From Ananas comosus (Eukaryota; Streptophyta; Magnoliopsida; Poales; Bromeliaceae): a DNA stretch of 64,000 nucleotides. This document shows, one piece after another, positions 24,501-41,716 of this stretch (position 1 is its first letter; each line of letters begins with the position of its first letter). The stretch is taken from contig NC_033636.1 of NCBI RefSeq assembly GCF_001540865.1, positions 7,881,523 to 7,945,522 on the forward strand, given 5' to 3'. Under the pieces are notes generated by a model, which was not told the origin of the DNA, ran no database searches, and worked only from the letters and a program-made list of their open reading frames with translations. Both the position numbers and the translations under genes were made by a program.

Positions 24501-27161
24501 TCGTCTTCATTGTTGAACTACCATACTGATTCATAACATTTTTGTATTGCCTATTTGTTTTGCCCTAATATACTTGCAATTTATCTAAGTCTCAAGTTAC
24601 TTTTACCATTTTTCATGCATTTAACTTCTGTTGAGTGTAGTGTGAACATCCAATGTAGCAACAGGGTATGTTGGTGGAGACGGCCATGAATAATTTAGAC
24701 TTGATTTTCCTGGTATTGCTTTTCTAGTGCAGAAGACTAGTCTGCTTCTCCATTGGCAATTTAGTAAAATAAAATTAACGTTAATATTGCTGATAGTTGT
24801 TTCATTCAGATTAGGTAGGCCATCACCTAGTTATAGTCTACCAAAATATTGTCCTAAGAGCGAGAGTACATAAGAAATCAACTACATGATATGCTAATTT
24901 CCCCTTCTCCTTTCCAGTAATCTTCTTCTTGTTGTTGTCGGCTTATCATTGCAAACTTAATAATAGTCAGAGAAACTCAAACTTTTTGTTGATTGTAGTG
25001 TTTTTAACTAGTTTACCTCAACTATCATTTCCTTTTCGTTTTGAGAATCATACTCATAATTCATGATAAGATGGACATGCTTTTTTTTGGAAAATATTCA
25101 TTTTTGAAGGATTCCTGTGATAGGAGGAAGAAAACAATGCAAGTGTTCCGTTCATTTTGGTTTCTCCAGCTCGTGAGATCGAGTCATATAAAGAGTGCCT
25201 AGTGGACAATGACTATTTTGGGTTAAATAGTCAGAAGGTAAAAAATCACTTATGTTAGTACATCATCGCCAGCCCCTTATAAGCCTTCTTTTTGGAATTC
25301 TCATGCTTGAATATTTTTTTTTTCTTTATTTGCATGTTTTTGGCATATTTCTGGCATTTTGCTTCAAAAAGTAATTTATGTATGAGAGTCAACAAATATA
25401 AAAAAGCCAAAAAAATATAATGACTAATTTGCGTGAAACAGAAGTCCATGGTTCACAAATCTGACTAGCGCTTTAGTTAATCTTCCAGTGGCTAGACATT
25501 CATTCTTGTTCTTGCATTTAGCATATTACTCAAACTAGTGCTCCGATAGATTATCATCCGGGCTTCGGATCCGTCTGAAAATTTTCCATTACAAAGTTTG
25601 CTCAATGTGATCCAACTTTTTTAGTTAAAACAGAAATTGGGATCATGGATCTCGTTATAAGTGGTATACTCAGATCACATTATGTTACTAAGAATGTTGT
25701 AAGTTATTAACCGAGTCTCAGAATTCTTACCTGTGATACGTAATCTAAGCATTATATCTTCTAACTACTACATTTTCTCTCTCCATTTAACAGGTGTGGG
25801 TTTTGGAAGAAGAGAAGTTACCAATCGTCAATATTTCCCCAGTGGAAAACAGCCATGAAATCCTGTTGAAGTCTCCTTGGGAGATTCTCCGAGCACCAAT
25901 TGGACCGGGAGGAATTTTCAGTTTGCTTTCATCCCATAAAATAATTGATGCCCTTAATGAATTCGGCGTAGAATATGTGCAGGTTAGACAATATATATTT
26001 CGCTTCTTTTTTATTTAATGTGTTAGAAAATTTTTATAGTAAGTTACATCGACTTGATTATTTGTCATTGTCAAATGTCATTGAATCTACCGTCTGCAAG
26101 ATAAACAAGTGACTTATGAAACATAGATGAGATATAGATGATCTTACAAATTTAAAACAGAACTGTGACCATAAGTTGATCTTAGTATCATTTCCCTTCA
26201 CTGTTTCTTGTACATATCGGTCACGAAACATTTTCAAACTTACAGGTTGAGTCTGGATAAACAGGTTTTCTTTTTTATGGGTATTTTGACAAATTCAACA
26301 CTCATCACATGAAAATTCACAAGTAGAATACTAGCGTTCATTTCCATCTTAGTTTCCAGAATCAAGAAGAAGTCTTGAGTTAAATTTTGGAAGCTCCATG
26401 AAGGGGCTCTAGAGTTGATATTAGCATATAAATCTGTGTAATATCAAATGCCAGCATGTTATCTCTCTTTTGATTTGCATTTGCCGGACATCGCAGGAGT
26501 GATCGTTATCTTTCTAGAATTTGTCCTCTCGAAAATTTTGCATGAGACTGAGTAGGCTAGGAGCATAGCCCTGACCCTTGAAAAAAAAGGTCTCTCGGAA
26601 CATTTTAGACTCGTCTAAAAGTTGGAAACAGATGACACGCCTACTTTTGGGCGGCCAATTCAGGCCTACCAATTTAGAGTACAGAAAAAAAAAAAAGAAA
26701 AAAGAAAAAAAAAGAAGCATTTCTTTCATTAGTATGAAAGTGAACTCTTATTTTCGGGATCCATTTGTAACTTTAATTGTAAATGTTTTCTTTCTTATGG
26801 TTCTCCACAGATATGCAGTTTAGATAATAGAACTGCCTTAGGGCACCCTCTGTTCTTCGGCTTCGTAAGCTCCCGCGGTGCCGACGTGGGGATAAAGCTT
26901 TCGACAAGCTGCAAAACCGACGATAACTTCGACATGGTTATTTCCATGAAGCACGTAAACAAGATGAGCAAAGAAATCAACAGGCTCCGCTTCCGTGCTC
27001 TTCCTGAGCAGCATGTGCATGTGCATGTGCAGCAGGTCAAGGACGAATGGATCACCGTCCATCCGGAGAAACCGAACTCGTATCGACTGCATTGTCCGAT
27101 TTACAGCATCTTGAACCCATGTTCTCTTGATAATGTTTGTGTTATGGAGGTTGATGAGTAA
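21553..27161 (+). CDS. Chloroplast RimM-domain protein fused to a UAP1-like (UDPGP) domain
   Basis: Ten coding exons give 668 aa: 21553-21718, 21823-21992, 22110-22244, 22401-22511, 22844-23125, 23512-23711, 24127-24415, 25124-25237, 25794-25982 and 26811-27161. All junctions are GT-AG and all phases agree. Residues 1-60 are rich in Ser, Pro and Arg with almost no acid, a plausible plastid transit peptide. Residues 80-290 match RimM, the 30S ribosome maturation factor: VGYISSAHGLRGEVRV near 84-99, then a PRC-barrel-like part with GMRVIL and IPFVEAIVP. From about 300 the protein resembles UDP-N-acetylhexosamine pyrophosphorylases: LTSIDFRLFQQA, LRKVGLQLL, then APIGPGGIFSLL, EFGVEYVQ and SLDN. 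Where an active enzyme has a GGxGTRLG nucleotide loop, this protein reads KVAIILIRHEKDD (408-420), so nucleotidyl transfer is unlikely. Best guess: plastid ribosome biogenesis. An Arabidopsis counterpart (At5g46420) is, from memory, annotated as RimM family. Confidence 0.9.
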
Positions 27162-28825
27162 CTTTTCTTTTTTTCTTTTTTTTTTTTTTGTTGGAAGAAA
27201 TTTTGATTTCGGATACTCTTGTGTATAATCTAGTTTAAAGAGTTAATCCCTCTACTTCTGCGATTCTTAATTGTCGCTAAAGCTTTAAGACCATGTTTGG
27301 ATGCATTAATTTCAGTAATTTGTAAAATGAAATATACTATCCTATCGAATTGTAGATAATCGAATTACAGATTTTAAGACTGTTTAAGCAAAAATTAAAC
27401 TCCTAACTATCAGAAACACTAAGATGATTTTTATGTTGAATAAGATAACTTATTTTGTTATCTAAACAGAACAAATAAAAAATAAACCAAATTCCAATCA
27501 CCATCTAATTTATATGATTTATAGCTTGGTTAGAAGTTCCCATCCATATTTTATCCCCCTTATTTCTTACGCAGAATCCGGAGAAGCCAACTCTGCCAAA
27601 ATTGTTTGCGAAGAACCTTCGAGAGAGGATATTCTTTTATATAGCAACTTATACAATAACTAAAAAAGGATAAATTGTGGTCCTCGAACTACAATCTGGG
27701 TGGGTATACTTTGGTCCTCAAATTCAAAATTATTGAAATTAAATCTATAACCCGATTTAGTTGACCAAATACAAATATATTACTAATGTGAAAATGATAT
27801 AACAGTGTTGCAATTGATGATGTAGTTATAATTAAGATACCATATTGATTTTACATGAGTAATGTGTCGATATTTAGTTCACTGAATTAGATCGTGAGAC
27901 TTAATTGCAGCCATTTTACAAGTATGAGCTAGAAATTATAATTCACTAAAATTTGAGGACTACAATGTCACCAGGCTAATAGTTTGAGGACCAAACATGC
28001 AATTTACCCATTAAAAATAAAAAAGCAAATTTTAATTTGACTCCATGCAGTTTAGCATATTTTTACTTCACCATCCAGTAGTTCAGAGAATCGCATTTAA
28101 TTATTCTGTGATTATTTTTTCAATTTCATTAGAAAAACCATGCCGTCAAATAAAATAGCAAAGTAAATTTTTTTCAAAAAAAAAAAAAATCTTGGAAATG
28201 ATACCCTGTAAAGCAACAGGTGCTTACATTGAAACAAAAATACATTACCCATCAAAAAACTGCAGCGCCTTGCTAATTGAAGTACATAAAAAGGATCCAA
28301 GAGAGAAGGAAAATATGCAGAAAAAGAAGTCTCAATCAAGTTCTGAAACAGTTGAGTTTAAACAAACAGTGCATCAAATAGATTAATGAAAATTATTATT
28401 CTGGAACACTAGTTTCTCTTCATTATCTGCTACAAACAAATACAACATTTACTTCCCTGCCGAAGGGGAAGAACCATCAAATAGACTATATGCAAGATCA
28501 ACAAGAAACAGAAATCTATCAGCTGTACTAAAATAGAACAGTAACCACCTTCGCCACTTTCACCATCTTCACCCTCAAGAAGGAACCCGAATATACTCGC
28601 CCGCACCACGCGCACACGGCGATCACAAAGCCTCCAAATGGCCACCGGTATCGTTAATCATCATATGTAGCCTCGCACTGCACCGCATGGCACTGCAGCG
28701 CTCTGACAATTCCCTTTTTCGTCAACATCTTCTCACCACCTCGCTTCCTTTTCCCCTGAGCATTTCAATTCGATCTGTCGAGCTCGATATGATATCACCA
28801 GACACAATCGATTCGCCGTTTTGCA
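27162..28825. other. Convergent intergenic region between RimM-type and MAPK genes
   Basis: Holds the two 3' UTRs. About 27668-28012 is a likely MITE: TAAATTGTGGTCCTCGAAC near 27670 is inverted relative to TTTGAGGACCAAACATGCAA near 27990, with AT-rich non-coding DNA between. I find no coding sequence. The MAPK 3' UTR probably covers about 28400-28825. Confidence 0.5.
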
Positions 28826-34534
<5,709 letters not shown>

Positions 34535-34540
34535 CTTCCC

Positions 34541-35130
34541 ACAACAACCAAGCCCAACGATTCCAAAAACCCAACCTTTCGCTCACTCCCCCCTCGCACC
34601 CTCTACCTCTAGAAGGTACTCTCTACTTCTACAACCTTCCGCACACGGAAACGAACCCCAAACGCGAACGATCTACGCCAAGCTCATCCGCATTTGCCCC
34701 ACCTACCCCTGCTCCGGATCAAAAGCCCACAATCCCTCCACGCAACACCAAAACATAAAGCCGGAACCAGATCCCTCATGCACTCCACCGCGCTCCGCGC
34801 TCCGCCCTAAAACCCACGCCGCGGAAGCCGATCACAGATCGTAGACGCCCCTCGCCTCCGCCATCTCCTCCTCCGCCTCCGCCGCCGCAAAGCTCACCGT
34901 TTCTTCCACCTCTCCCGACCCCGAGATCGATCGATGCAAGCCTCCGAAACACCGAAACCCTAACTCTACCCCAAACCCTAACCCTAAAGGAGGATTCGAT
35001 CTCCTCGATTGATCTCTCTCGCTTGGGGATCGATCGACGAAGCAGAGATAAACAGAGAGAGAGAGAGACAGGAGTCGTGAAATGAGGAGATGGTGCAGGA
35101 GACGCCTACTTATAAACCTAGGGCGTAAGT
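34541..35130 (-). promoter_or_regulatory. MAPK leader and core promoter
   Basis: Upstream of the first codon there is a C- and CT-rich plant-like leader (34541-35085) with a (CT)n run on the minus strand near 35055-35071. A TATA-like TTTATAAGTAGG, read on the minus strand, lies at about 35107-35118, which would place the start of transcription near 35080. A further leader intron cannot be excluded. Confidence 0.5.
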
Positions 35131-36019
35131 TGGGATAAAAATTTACAAAAGACCCCCTCAACTATTGATTCTATTGCAAAGTACCTTTTTCACACCGTTC
35201 TATAGTTGGGGGGGTTTCCGAGAATCTTCACCGCCCATTTATCTTAATTCTTTTCGCGCGGACGATAATGCCCCTCCGCTGGCGCGAGACAATAGCATAG
35301 TACGGTAGTGGCACGTACCGTAATTAACGGCAAGTTTGGGGTCCGAATTTTGAGACGGGCGCATGTTGCTTTGCGTGCGTGGGAGGGAGGGAGCGCCTGG
35401 AACCTTCCGCGACCGTTGCGGTGCAAAATTATGAATTTGTCTCCCCCGTTTCCATTTTTTGACTTTTACTCGTTGAAGGGGCAGGTATGTGATGTTCGAT
35501 GTCCTAAATATAAATAAAAATAATTTGAATTAATTTTTTTTTATTTGAGTAAATTGCATATTTGGTTTTTCAAAAAATATTTTAGCTTGAAATTTTTAAA
35601 ACTATTATAATTACGTTTCATAATTTAATTTAATTTAATTAACTGAATATTGATACATCGCTAATGTAAAAGTATGATATGACGCATCATTAATATTTAA
35701 TCAACTAAGTTGTATTATGGGACTTAATAATAATAATTTTAAAAATTTACCTTTCCAGAGGATACGTTATGATACGAATAAGTTTATATCGCTTATGATG
35801 ACCACACAATTATACAAAATCGAGTACGTGTTAAGACGTGTATCAGTCGGAATTGTATGGTAGACGAGTAAAACAGCTCTAAAATAATCTTAATATATGC
35901 TTATGGCAAAATAAAAATAAAATTAAAATTAGAAAATAATATAGTGCAATTGTGCTAAACTATAGAGTCACTAATTAGAGTTTATCCAAAAATGATTATA
36001 ATAATAATTAGAGTTAACA
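35131..36019. other. Intergenic AT-rich DNA
   Basis: 35140-35450 is a moderately GC-rich stretch with the inverted phrases CCCCCTCAACTAT and CTATAGTTGGGGGGG, probably a degraded repeat, and ORFs on both strands that match nothing I recognise. 35520-36019 is AT-rich and without visible features. Confidence 0.4.
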
Positions 36020-36509
36020 GGGGTTTTTTTGCAAATAGCCCCCTGACAATTTTTTTTTTTAAAATTGGCCCTGTGTAAAAATTATTTGCAAAAATGGCCC
36101 TGGCCCCGCCCCGTCAGCGCCACATCAGCGCCACGCGGGCGGGGCTGGGCCAAGTGTTTAAATTGAACACGGTGAACCATTCACCGTGTTCAATACAAAA
36201 TTTTTGTATTGGACACGGTGAATGGTTCACCGTGTCCAATACAAAAACCCACAACTTAGCCATTTTTGGCTAAGTCGGATGTATTTGTATTGGACACGGT
36301 GAACCATTCACCGTGTCCAATACAAAAATCTTGTATTGAACACGGTGAATGGTTCACCGTGTTCAACTTATACAATTGGCCCAGCCCCGCCCGCGTGGCG
36401 CTGACGTGGCGCTGACGGGGCGGGGCCAGGGCCATTTTTGCAAATAATTTTTACACAGGGCTATTTTCGAAAATAAAATTTTTTAGGGGGCTATTTGCAA
36501 AAAAAGCCC
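36020..36509. mobile_element. 490-bp foldback element with nested palindromes and 9-bp target duplication
   Basis: Flanked by the exact 9-mer GAGTTAACA (36011-36019 and 36510-36518). The two halves are inverted copies of each other for about 220 bases: the left begins GGGGTTTTTTTGCAAATAGC, and the right, reverse-complemented, begins GGGCTTTTTTTGCAAATAGC. Each arm carries a GC-rich block (CCCCGCCCCGTCAGCGCCAC) and two shorter palindromes of the type ACACGGTGAACCATTCAC or ACACGGTGAATGGTTCAC. Only about 30 bases separate the arms near 36250-36280. No coding capacity. The 9-bp duplication suggests Mutator-type mobilisation. Confidence 0.85.
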
Positions 36510-36733
36510 GAGTTAACATGTTGGGTAATTTTCGTCTTAAACAATTTGCTTGGTCAAAAAAGATTAATCGGTCAATCTACGCCGACAAAAAGGCAAGGAT
36601 AGAGTCTATTAAAAAAAAAAGATTGGATTTTAGAGAAAATAATAATTTAATAATTTAAATTAAAAGCATCTTAAATAAGTTGACCGTTCTATGAGAAAGA
36701 TTAGTAAAATAAAAGGCTTACCCATTGAGCATA

Positions 36734-36765
<32 letters not shown>

Positions 36766-37128
36766 GGGGAAACTTCAAATACCTCCCTGTGGTTTCGTAC
36801 TTTCTCATTTTAGTACTCTGTGGTTTAAAGTGTATCAAGTTAGTATTATGTGGTTTCGCACTTTCTCACTTTAGTAAATTAGTACCCTGTAATTTCGCAC
36901 TACTTTAGTATCCCGTGGTTTAATATTTCGTTAAATTATATATCCCGAAATGAATAATAAAAAGAGAAAATTGAAACCACATGGTACTAACTTGATACAA
37001 AAATGAAACCACAGGATACTAACTTAATACACTTGAAACCACAGAGTACTAAAGTGAGAAAGTGCGAAACCATATGGTACTAAGTTGATACACTTTAAAA
37101 CACAGGGCACTAAAATGAGAAAGTGTGA
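36766..37128. mobile_element. GTGGTTT foldback element, copy 1, right end missing
   Basis: Starts GGGGAAACTTCAAATACC and is made of alternating units such as CTGTGGTTTAAAGTGTATCA and the complement TACTAACTTGATAC. The left half carries GTGGTTT and the right half carries AAACCAC, so the element folds on itself. The expected terminal GAAGTTTCCCC on the right is absent: the element runs into the segment duplicated across the gap. Confidence 0.65.
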
Positions 37129-38165
37129 AAGAACCATCAAATAGTACTTAGTGTGTTGAAACTAACACAGATTAATTAACACCTGTGATCCCTAATGAGG
37201 AGCTATTCAGTAAAGTTTTGCTCCTAATTAGCAATGGGTGAGAATAATTAGTTTGTTATTATTTAAACATATCGTTTTAAATATGTGTTAATCACTTACG
37301 AACATAAATAGTGCATTTTCCTGAGCAGCGCATTATTATTTACGAAAATAAACGGACTATTTTATATCTCACTTCTTAGTCATGCACCATTACACACTCT
37401 ATTCGCAAACTCGAACAAAGCCTAATTAAACTTTGGAGAGATTAGTTTTTTCAAATAATTCTATGATCACTATTCTATAAGATGCACTATTTTATAGACA
37501 TACAGAAAACTCTTTTATAAATATTTTCTTTTTTGCTTTTTCTTTCCGACTCTTAAAAATTTATATTTTATCTTCTAAAAATTTTTAATTTGATGCATTT
37601 AGTCCCCTTCCGTCAGAGTTCTGTTATTATTTTAGCCATTTTTTATCATTTATAACCAAAATACCTTTAAAAATAAAAGAAATGTATTAAAAAATTAATT
37701 TTTACAAAATAAGTAAGAGTAATTTAGTTATTTTGCCCTTTCTATTAATACCGTTATCTCTTGAGTTTTTTTTTAAAATTTTAATAAAATATAAAATATA
37801 AATTTTTGAAAGTCAGAAAAAAAAATAAAAAACAGACTTTTTTGTATTTTATCCTTAAATTAACTTGTAGAGTAGTTCCCTCATTCATGCATATATAGTT
37901 AATTTGGGACCAAAGCATTGTCCATTGTATATCAATTAGGGCATCTCCATTTCTCCAATAAGTTGGTAAAATTTCCACCCTACCCTATTTTTATCTCTTT
38001 TTGCTTGCCCAAAAGACTAGAAAGAAGGTTAATTTCATATAGGTCCTTACAAATATAGTAAATTACAAATTTATTACCAAAAAATTCAACTTTTATATTT
38101 ATCCCTACACAAATTCTAATATTTTTAAATATTTTTAAATATGTTCCTCTGATTATGTTACCATT
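37109..38165. repeat. Direct duplication, copy 1
   Basis: Nearly identical to 38426-39490, starting with the foldback remnant ACTAAAATGAGAAAGTGTGA. The copies differ by small indels and one 15-base insertion near 39154 in copy 2. Within it lies a TIR element (about 37502-37856) of the 20222 family. Its end also contains the left part of the MITE that is complete at 39361-39767. Confidence 0.85.
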
Positions 38166-38192
38166 AAAAAATGGAATCATTTTGTTTTATAG

Positions 38193-38273
38193 TTGATTTC
38201 GCGCACACTCCAGATGCTTTGTCTAAATTACTGGATACTGTTAGAGAGCTAGGTGCAAGGAGAATCATCACAG
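38193..38273 (+). pseudogene. MURE: Isolated exon of a chloroplast MurE-like ligase gene
   Basis: An 81-base exon with flanking splice signals (TTTTATAG before, GTATGCTG after) codes for VDFAHTPDALSKLLDTVREL plus GARRIIT. This matches the MurE/Mur ligase domain segment that in bacteria precedes the Mur ligase C-terminal domain, and the plant plastid MurE homologue needed for the plastid-encoded polymerase complex. No other MurE exon lies in the window. About 140 bases of apparent intron follow before the assembly gap at 38415. It is either a captured gene fragment or a piece misplaced during assembly. Confidence 0.75.
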
Positions 38274-38414
38274 GTATGCTGCTTTATTTGGGTATAGATT
38301 CTTTAATCTTTATATTGCTTTTACTCTTAAGCCTGTTTGAAGAATGGATTAGTTAGTCTATCAGAAAAGAATGGATTAGTTATAGCTGAAGTTTGATTTT
38401 GTTCTCTGATGCAC

Positions 38415-38425
38415 NNNNNNNNNNN
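38415..38425. other. Assembly gap (11 N)
   Basis: Eleven unknown bases separate the MurE-exon segment from the second copy of the direct duplication. Confidence 0.99.
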
Positions 38426-39490
38426 ACTAAAGTGAGAAAGTGTGAAAGAACCATCAAATAGTACTTAGTGTGTTGAAACTAACACAGATTAATTAACACC
38501 TGTGATCCCTAATGAGGAGCTATTCAGTAAAGTTTTGCTCCTAATTAGCAATGGGTGAGAATAATTAGTTTGTTATTATTTAAACATATCGTTTTAAATA
38601 TGTGTTAATCACTTACGAACATAAATAGTGCATTTTCCTGAGCAGCGCATTATTATTTACGAAAATAAACGGACTATTTTATATCTCACTTCTTAGTCAT
38701 GCACCATTACACACTCTATTCGCAAACTCGAACAAAGCCTAATTAAACTTTGGAGAGATTAGTTTTTTCAAATAATTCTATGATCACTATTCTATAAGAT
38801 GCACTATTTTATAGACATACAGAAAACTCTTTTATAAATATTTTCTTTTTTGCTTTTTCTTTCCGACTCTTAAAAATTTATATTTTATCTTCTAAAAATT
38901 TTTAATTTGATGCATTTAGTCCCCTTCCGTCAGAGTTCTGTTATTATTTTAGCCATTTTTTATCATTTATAACCAAAATACCTTTAAAAATAAAAGAAAT
39001 GTATTAAAAATTTATTTTTTTGTAAAATAAGTAAGAGTAATTTAGTTATTTTGTCCTTTCTATTAATACCGTTATCTCTTGAAATTTTTTTTTTTAAATT
39101 TTAATAAAATATAAAATATAAATTTTTGAAAGTCAGAAAAAAAATAAAAAAGCGACATCTACATGAGACTTTTTGTATTTTATCCTTAAATTAACTTGTA
39201 GAGTAGTTCCCTCATTCATGCATATATAGTTAATTTGGGACCAAAGCATTGTCCATTGTATATCAATTAGGGCATCTCCTATTCTCCAGAGAGTGGGTAA
39301 AATTACCACCCTGCCCTATTTTTATCTCTTTTTGCTTCCAAAAAGATTAAAAAAAAAAAAAAGTTAATTTCGTACAGGTCCCTACAAATATAATAAATTA
39401 TAAATATATTACTATAAAATTTAATTTTATATATTGTTCCTATAAAAGTCATAATATTTTCAAATATGTTCATCTAGTTTGTTACTGTTA
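38426..39490. repeat. Direct duplication, copy 2
   Basis: Second copy of 37109-38165, offset by 1,317 bases at its start. It continues past the point where copy 1 is broken, so it preserves the complete MITE at 39361-39767. Confidence 0.85.
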
Positions 39491-39767
39491 AAACACTGTT
39501 TATTTTATAAGTAAAATAACTTTTATGCCATCACAAATATATCCACCGTTAATTGACGAGGGGTAAAATGGTCAATTTACTTTATTAACTAATTAAGGTT
39601 AAGTATTTTACCAATATGTAACTAATTTTTACTAACGAATCCTAACAGCATGGATATATTTAAAAACATCAGCAATTTTGCAGGGACGATATATAAAAAT
39701 TGAACTTTATAGAGATATATTTATAATTCACCATATTTGTAGAGATCTGTATAAAATTAACCTTAAA
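39361..39767. mobile_element. MITE with GTTAATTTCGTACAGGTCC termini
   Basis: Left end GTTAATTTCGTACAGGTCCC, right end ...TAGAGATCTGTATAAAATTAAC; the ends are inverted copies for about 45 bases (both include the ACAAATAT/ATATTTGT phrase). It is flanked by poly-A on both sides, which hides the target duplication. Non-coding. A truncated copy ends near 38166. Confidence 0.65.
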
Positions 39768-39795
39768 AAAAAATCCACCAAAATGATAGATGAAC

Positions 39796-39884
39796 ACACA
39801 CACACACACACACACACAACTAAATAAAATAAAATTCCTACTCAATTAATGCATTGGTGGAATAACAAGTGGAAACATAGCACA

Positions 39885-39922
<38 letters not shown>

Positions 39923-39925
39923 ATG
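39796..39925. repeat. (AC)n and (AT)n microsatellites
   Basis: About 12 AC units at 39796-39819 and about 16 AT units at 39889-39920. Confidence 0.9.
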
Positions 39926-40034
39926 TGTTAAACCTACATATATAGAAGTGTGAACATGTTAATTACTATTATCCTCTAGCATTATATATCCCTCGTGTTA
40001 CACACTTTTTGGTTCCAACATAATTATTTAATTA

Positions 40035-41716
40035 GGGATAATTGCCTATATACCCCTCATGCGTTCAAAAATATCCGATTTACTCTTACTTTTTTTTTCT
40101 TTCTAAAATGCCCCTCATATGTTCCACCGTTATTCCAAAATACCCCCGCAGTTATCCCCTGTTAGCTTAACTTGGGTTAAACATGAGTTAAATATATACT
40201 AGAGTTAAAACCTACATAAAATACCTATTTTACCCCTAACTTATTATGCCAATTCCTTAAGTTATCCTCTTTCTCTCCCAAAGTCCAAACTTGATCGCCG
40301 GCTCCTCCGCCTCCATGTCGCCGGCTCCCGCTGCCGGCGGGGCGGAAGCGGCGGCGCCTCCTGAGCACGGAGAGCGGGTTCTTCGCCCTCGCCAAGACCT
40401 TCGCCGCAGGCATCATCCTCGCCACGGGCTTCGTCCACATGCTCCACGACGTCGAGGCCGCGCTCACTTACCCCTGCCTCCTCCGCTTCCCCTAGCGCTG
40501 CTTCCCCTTCTCTGGCTTCGTCGCCATGGCCGCCGCCCTCGCCACCCTCGTCCTCGACTTCCTCGCCACCCAGTTCTACGAGCGCAAGCACCGCGCCGCC
40601 GCCACCGCCGAGACCGACGCCACTGCAGAGGACGACGAGGGGCGCTCCATCACCACGGCGGCGCTGGAGCCACCCGTGGACGAGGACGAGGACGAGGGCT
40701 CCGCCAAGGGCGGCAACGCGGTGCACATCGTCAGGATGCGCGCGCACGCGGCGGCGCACGGCCACAGCCACCACCACCACGGCCACGCCCACGGCCACGC
40801 GCACAGGCACGCGCACGAGGATGGGGACGAGGGCCAGGTCTCCTTGCATGTGCGCCACATCGTCGCCCCCCAGGTGCTCGATCTAAAGTCTAAACCACCC
40901 CTATTAGCTGTACATATCATCCTGTCACTAATGACAATTATTAAGTAATTAGCGCTTAATTATTTAATAACTATGTTCCTGTAAATCAACTGTCGTGTTT
41001 TCTGATGATAATAATAATAATAATAACTAATAGATTTATTCATATAGTATTTTATTTTTATATAGAAATATTATTATATAATATTTTATTTATAAATTTG
41101 TAATTATTTATTAATATTTTTAAATATATAACTCTTATATATTATTAATATAAGTTTATTATAATTTTAAATATATTTAATCTATTATTAAATATTATAA
41201 AAATAATATATATAGTATAATACCGAATTTTTAAAAATTATATATAAAAATTATATTTGATCCCGAATTTTTAATTGGTGAATGTATAATACCTGTATAA
41301 ATCACGTATCCGAATAACTGCCGAATCCATTTTTTAGCCATATTTTTCAACGAATTTAAAAATTAAAAGACGAATTTTATTCGAATTATATCCCTACCGA
41401 ATTTTTGCCGAATCCAAATTAACTAACTATGCCTTCAGCTGCCAAAGTTGGTTTAACTGCGATCGATCTCGACGTGCTTAATTAATTAATTTATATTTGA
41501 AGGGCAAATAAGAAAAATATTTGCTATATAAAGGGTATATAAAAAAAGTTAGTTACGGTAGAAGGATATATTGGAATGGGCAAAATGGTAATTTTACAGA
41601 GATAACGGTAGCTCACTAACGGAGCTTAACTCCAGGGGTATATTAGAAAGACTTGGAACATAAGAAGGGTATTTTCAATATTAGCCTTCTAAGAGGGGTA
41701 TATAGGCAATTGCCCC
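40035..41716. mobile_element. Pack-MULE carrying a ZIP transporter gene fragment
   Basis: A 1,682-bp element flanked by the exact 9-mer ATTTAATTA (40026-40034 and 41717-41725). The left terminus starts GGGATAATTGCCTATATACC and the reverse-complemented right terminus starts GGGGCAATTGCCTATATACC. Both continue with the CGTTATTCCAAAATACCCC or GATAACGGTAGCTCACTAAC blocks seen in the smaller elements at 15579 and 16322. The interior switches abruptly from AT-rich MITE sequence to a GC-rich block of about 600 bases at 40290-40890, which is a captured gene piece, then back to AT-rich DNA. There is no transposase, so it is non-autonomous. Confidence 0.85.
40358..40890 (+). pseudogene. Captured ZIP zinc/iron transporter fragment with a nonsense codon
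   Basis: In one frame the block reads ESGFFALAKTFAAGIILATG, FVHMLHDVEAALTYPCLLRFP, stop (TAG at 40493), then CFPFSGFVAMAAALATLVLD, FLATQFYERKH, an acidic stretch, a His-rich loop (HGHSHHHHGHAHGHAHRHAH) and VRHIVAPQVLDL. This is the order of transmembrane segments 2-3 and the cytosolic histidine loop of plant ZIP/IRT metal transporters. Intact relatives have tryptophan where the TAG lies, so a single TGG-to-TAG change is likely. Segments 4-8 with the metal-binding core are missing. Upstream, 40290-40357 is GC-rich but does not match ZIP and may be a second captured piece. After the stop, the ATG at 40526 opens a 140-codon frame. Confidence 0.85.

Noticed and set aside
34832..35161. 109-codon minus-strand ORF upstream of the MAPK gene
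   Set aside because: It lies in the CT-rich leader, crosses the TATA-like element and shows no conserved motif; the kinase start at 34534 is well supported.
36766..37128. CRISPR-like array (regular GTGGTTT repeats)
   Set aside because: Repeats flip orientation midway and spacers are not unique; this is a plant foldback element.
40262..40858. 198-codon minus-strand ORF across the Pack-MULE insert
   Set aside because: Antisense shadow of the GC-rich ZIP fragment. The sense frame matches ZIP transporters; the antisense frame is a Val/Gly/Glu-rich repeat.
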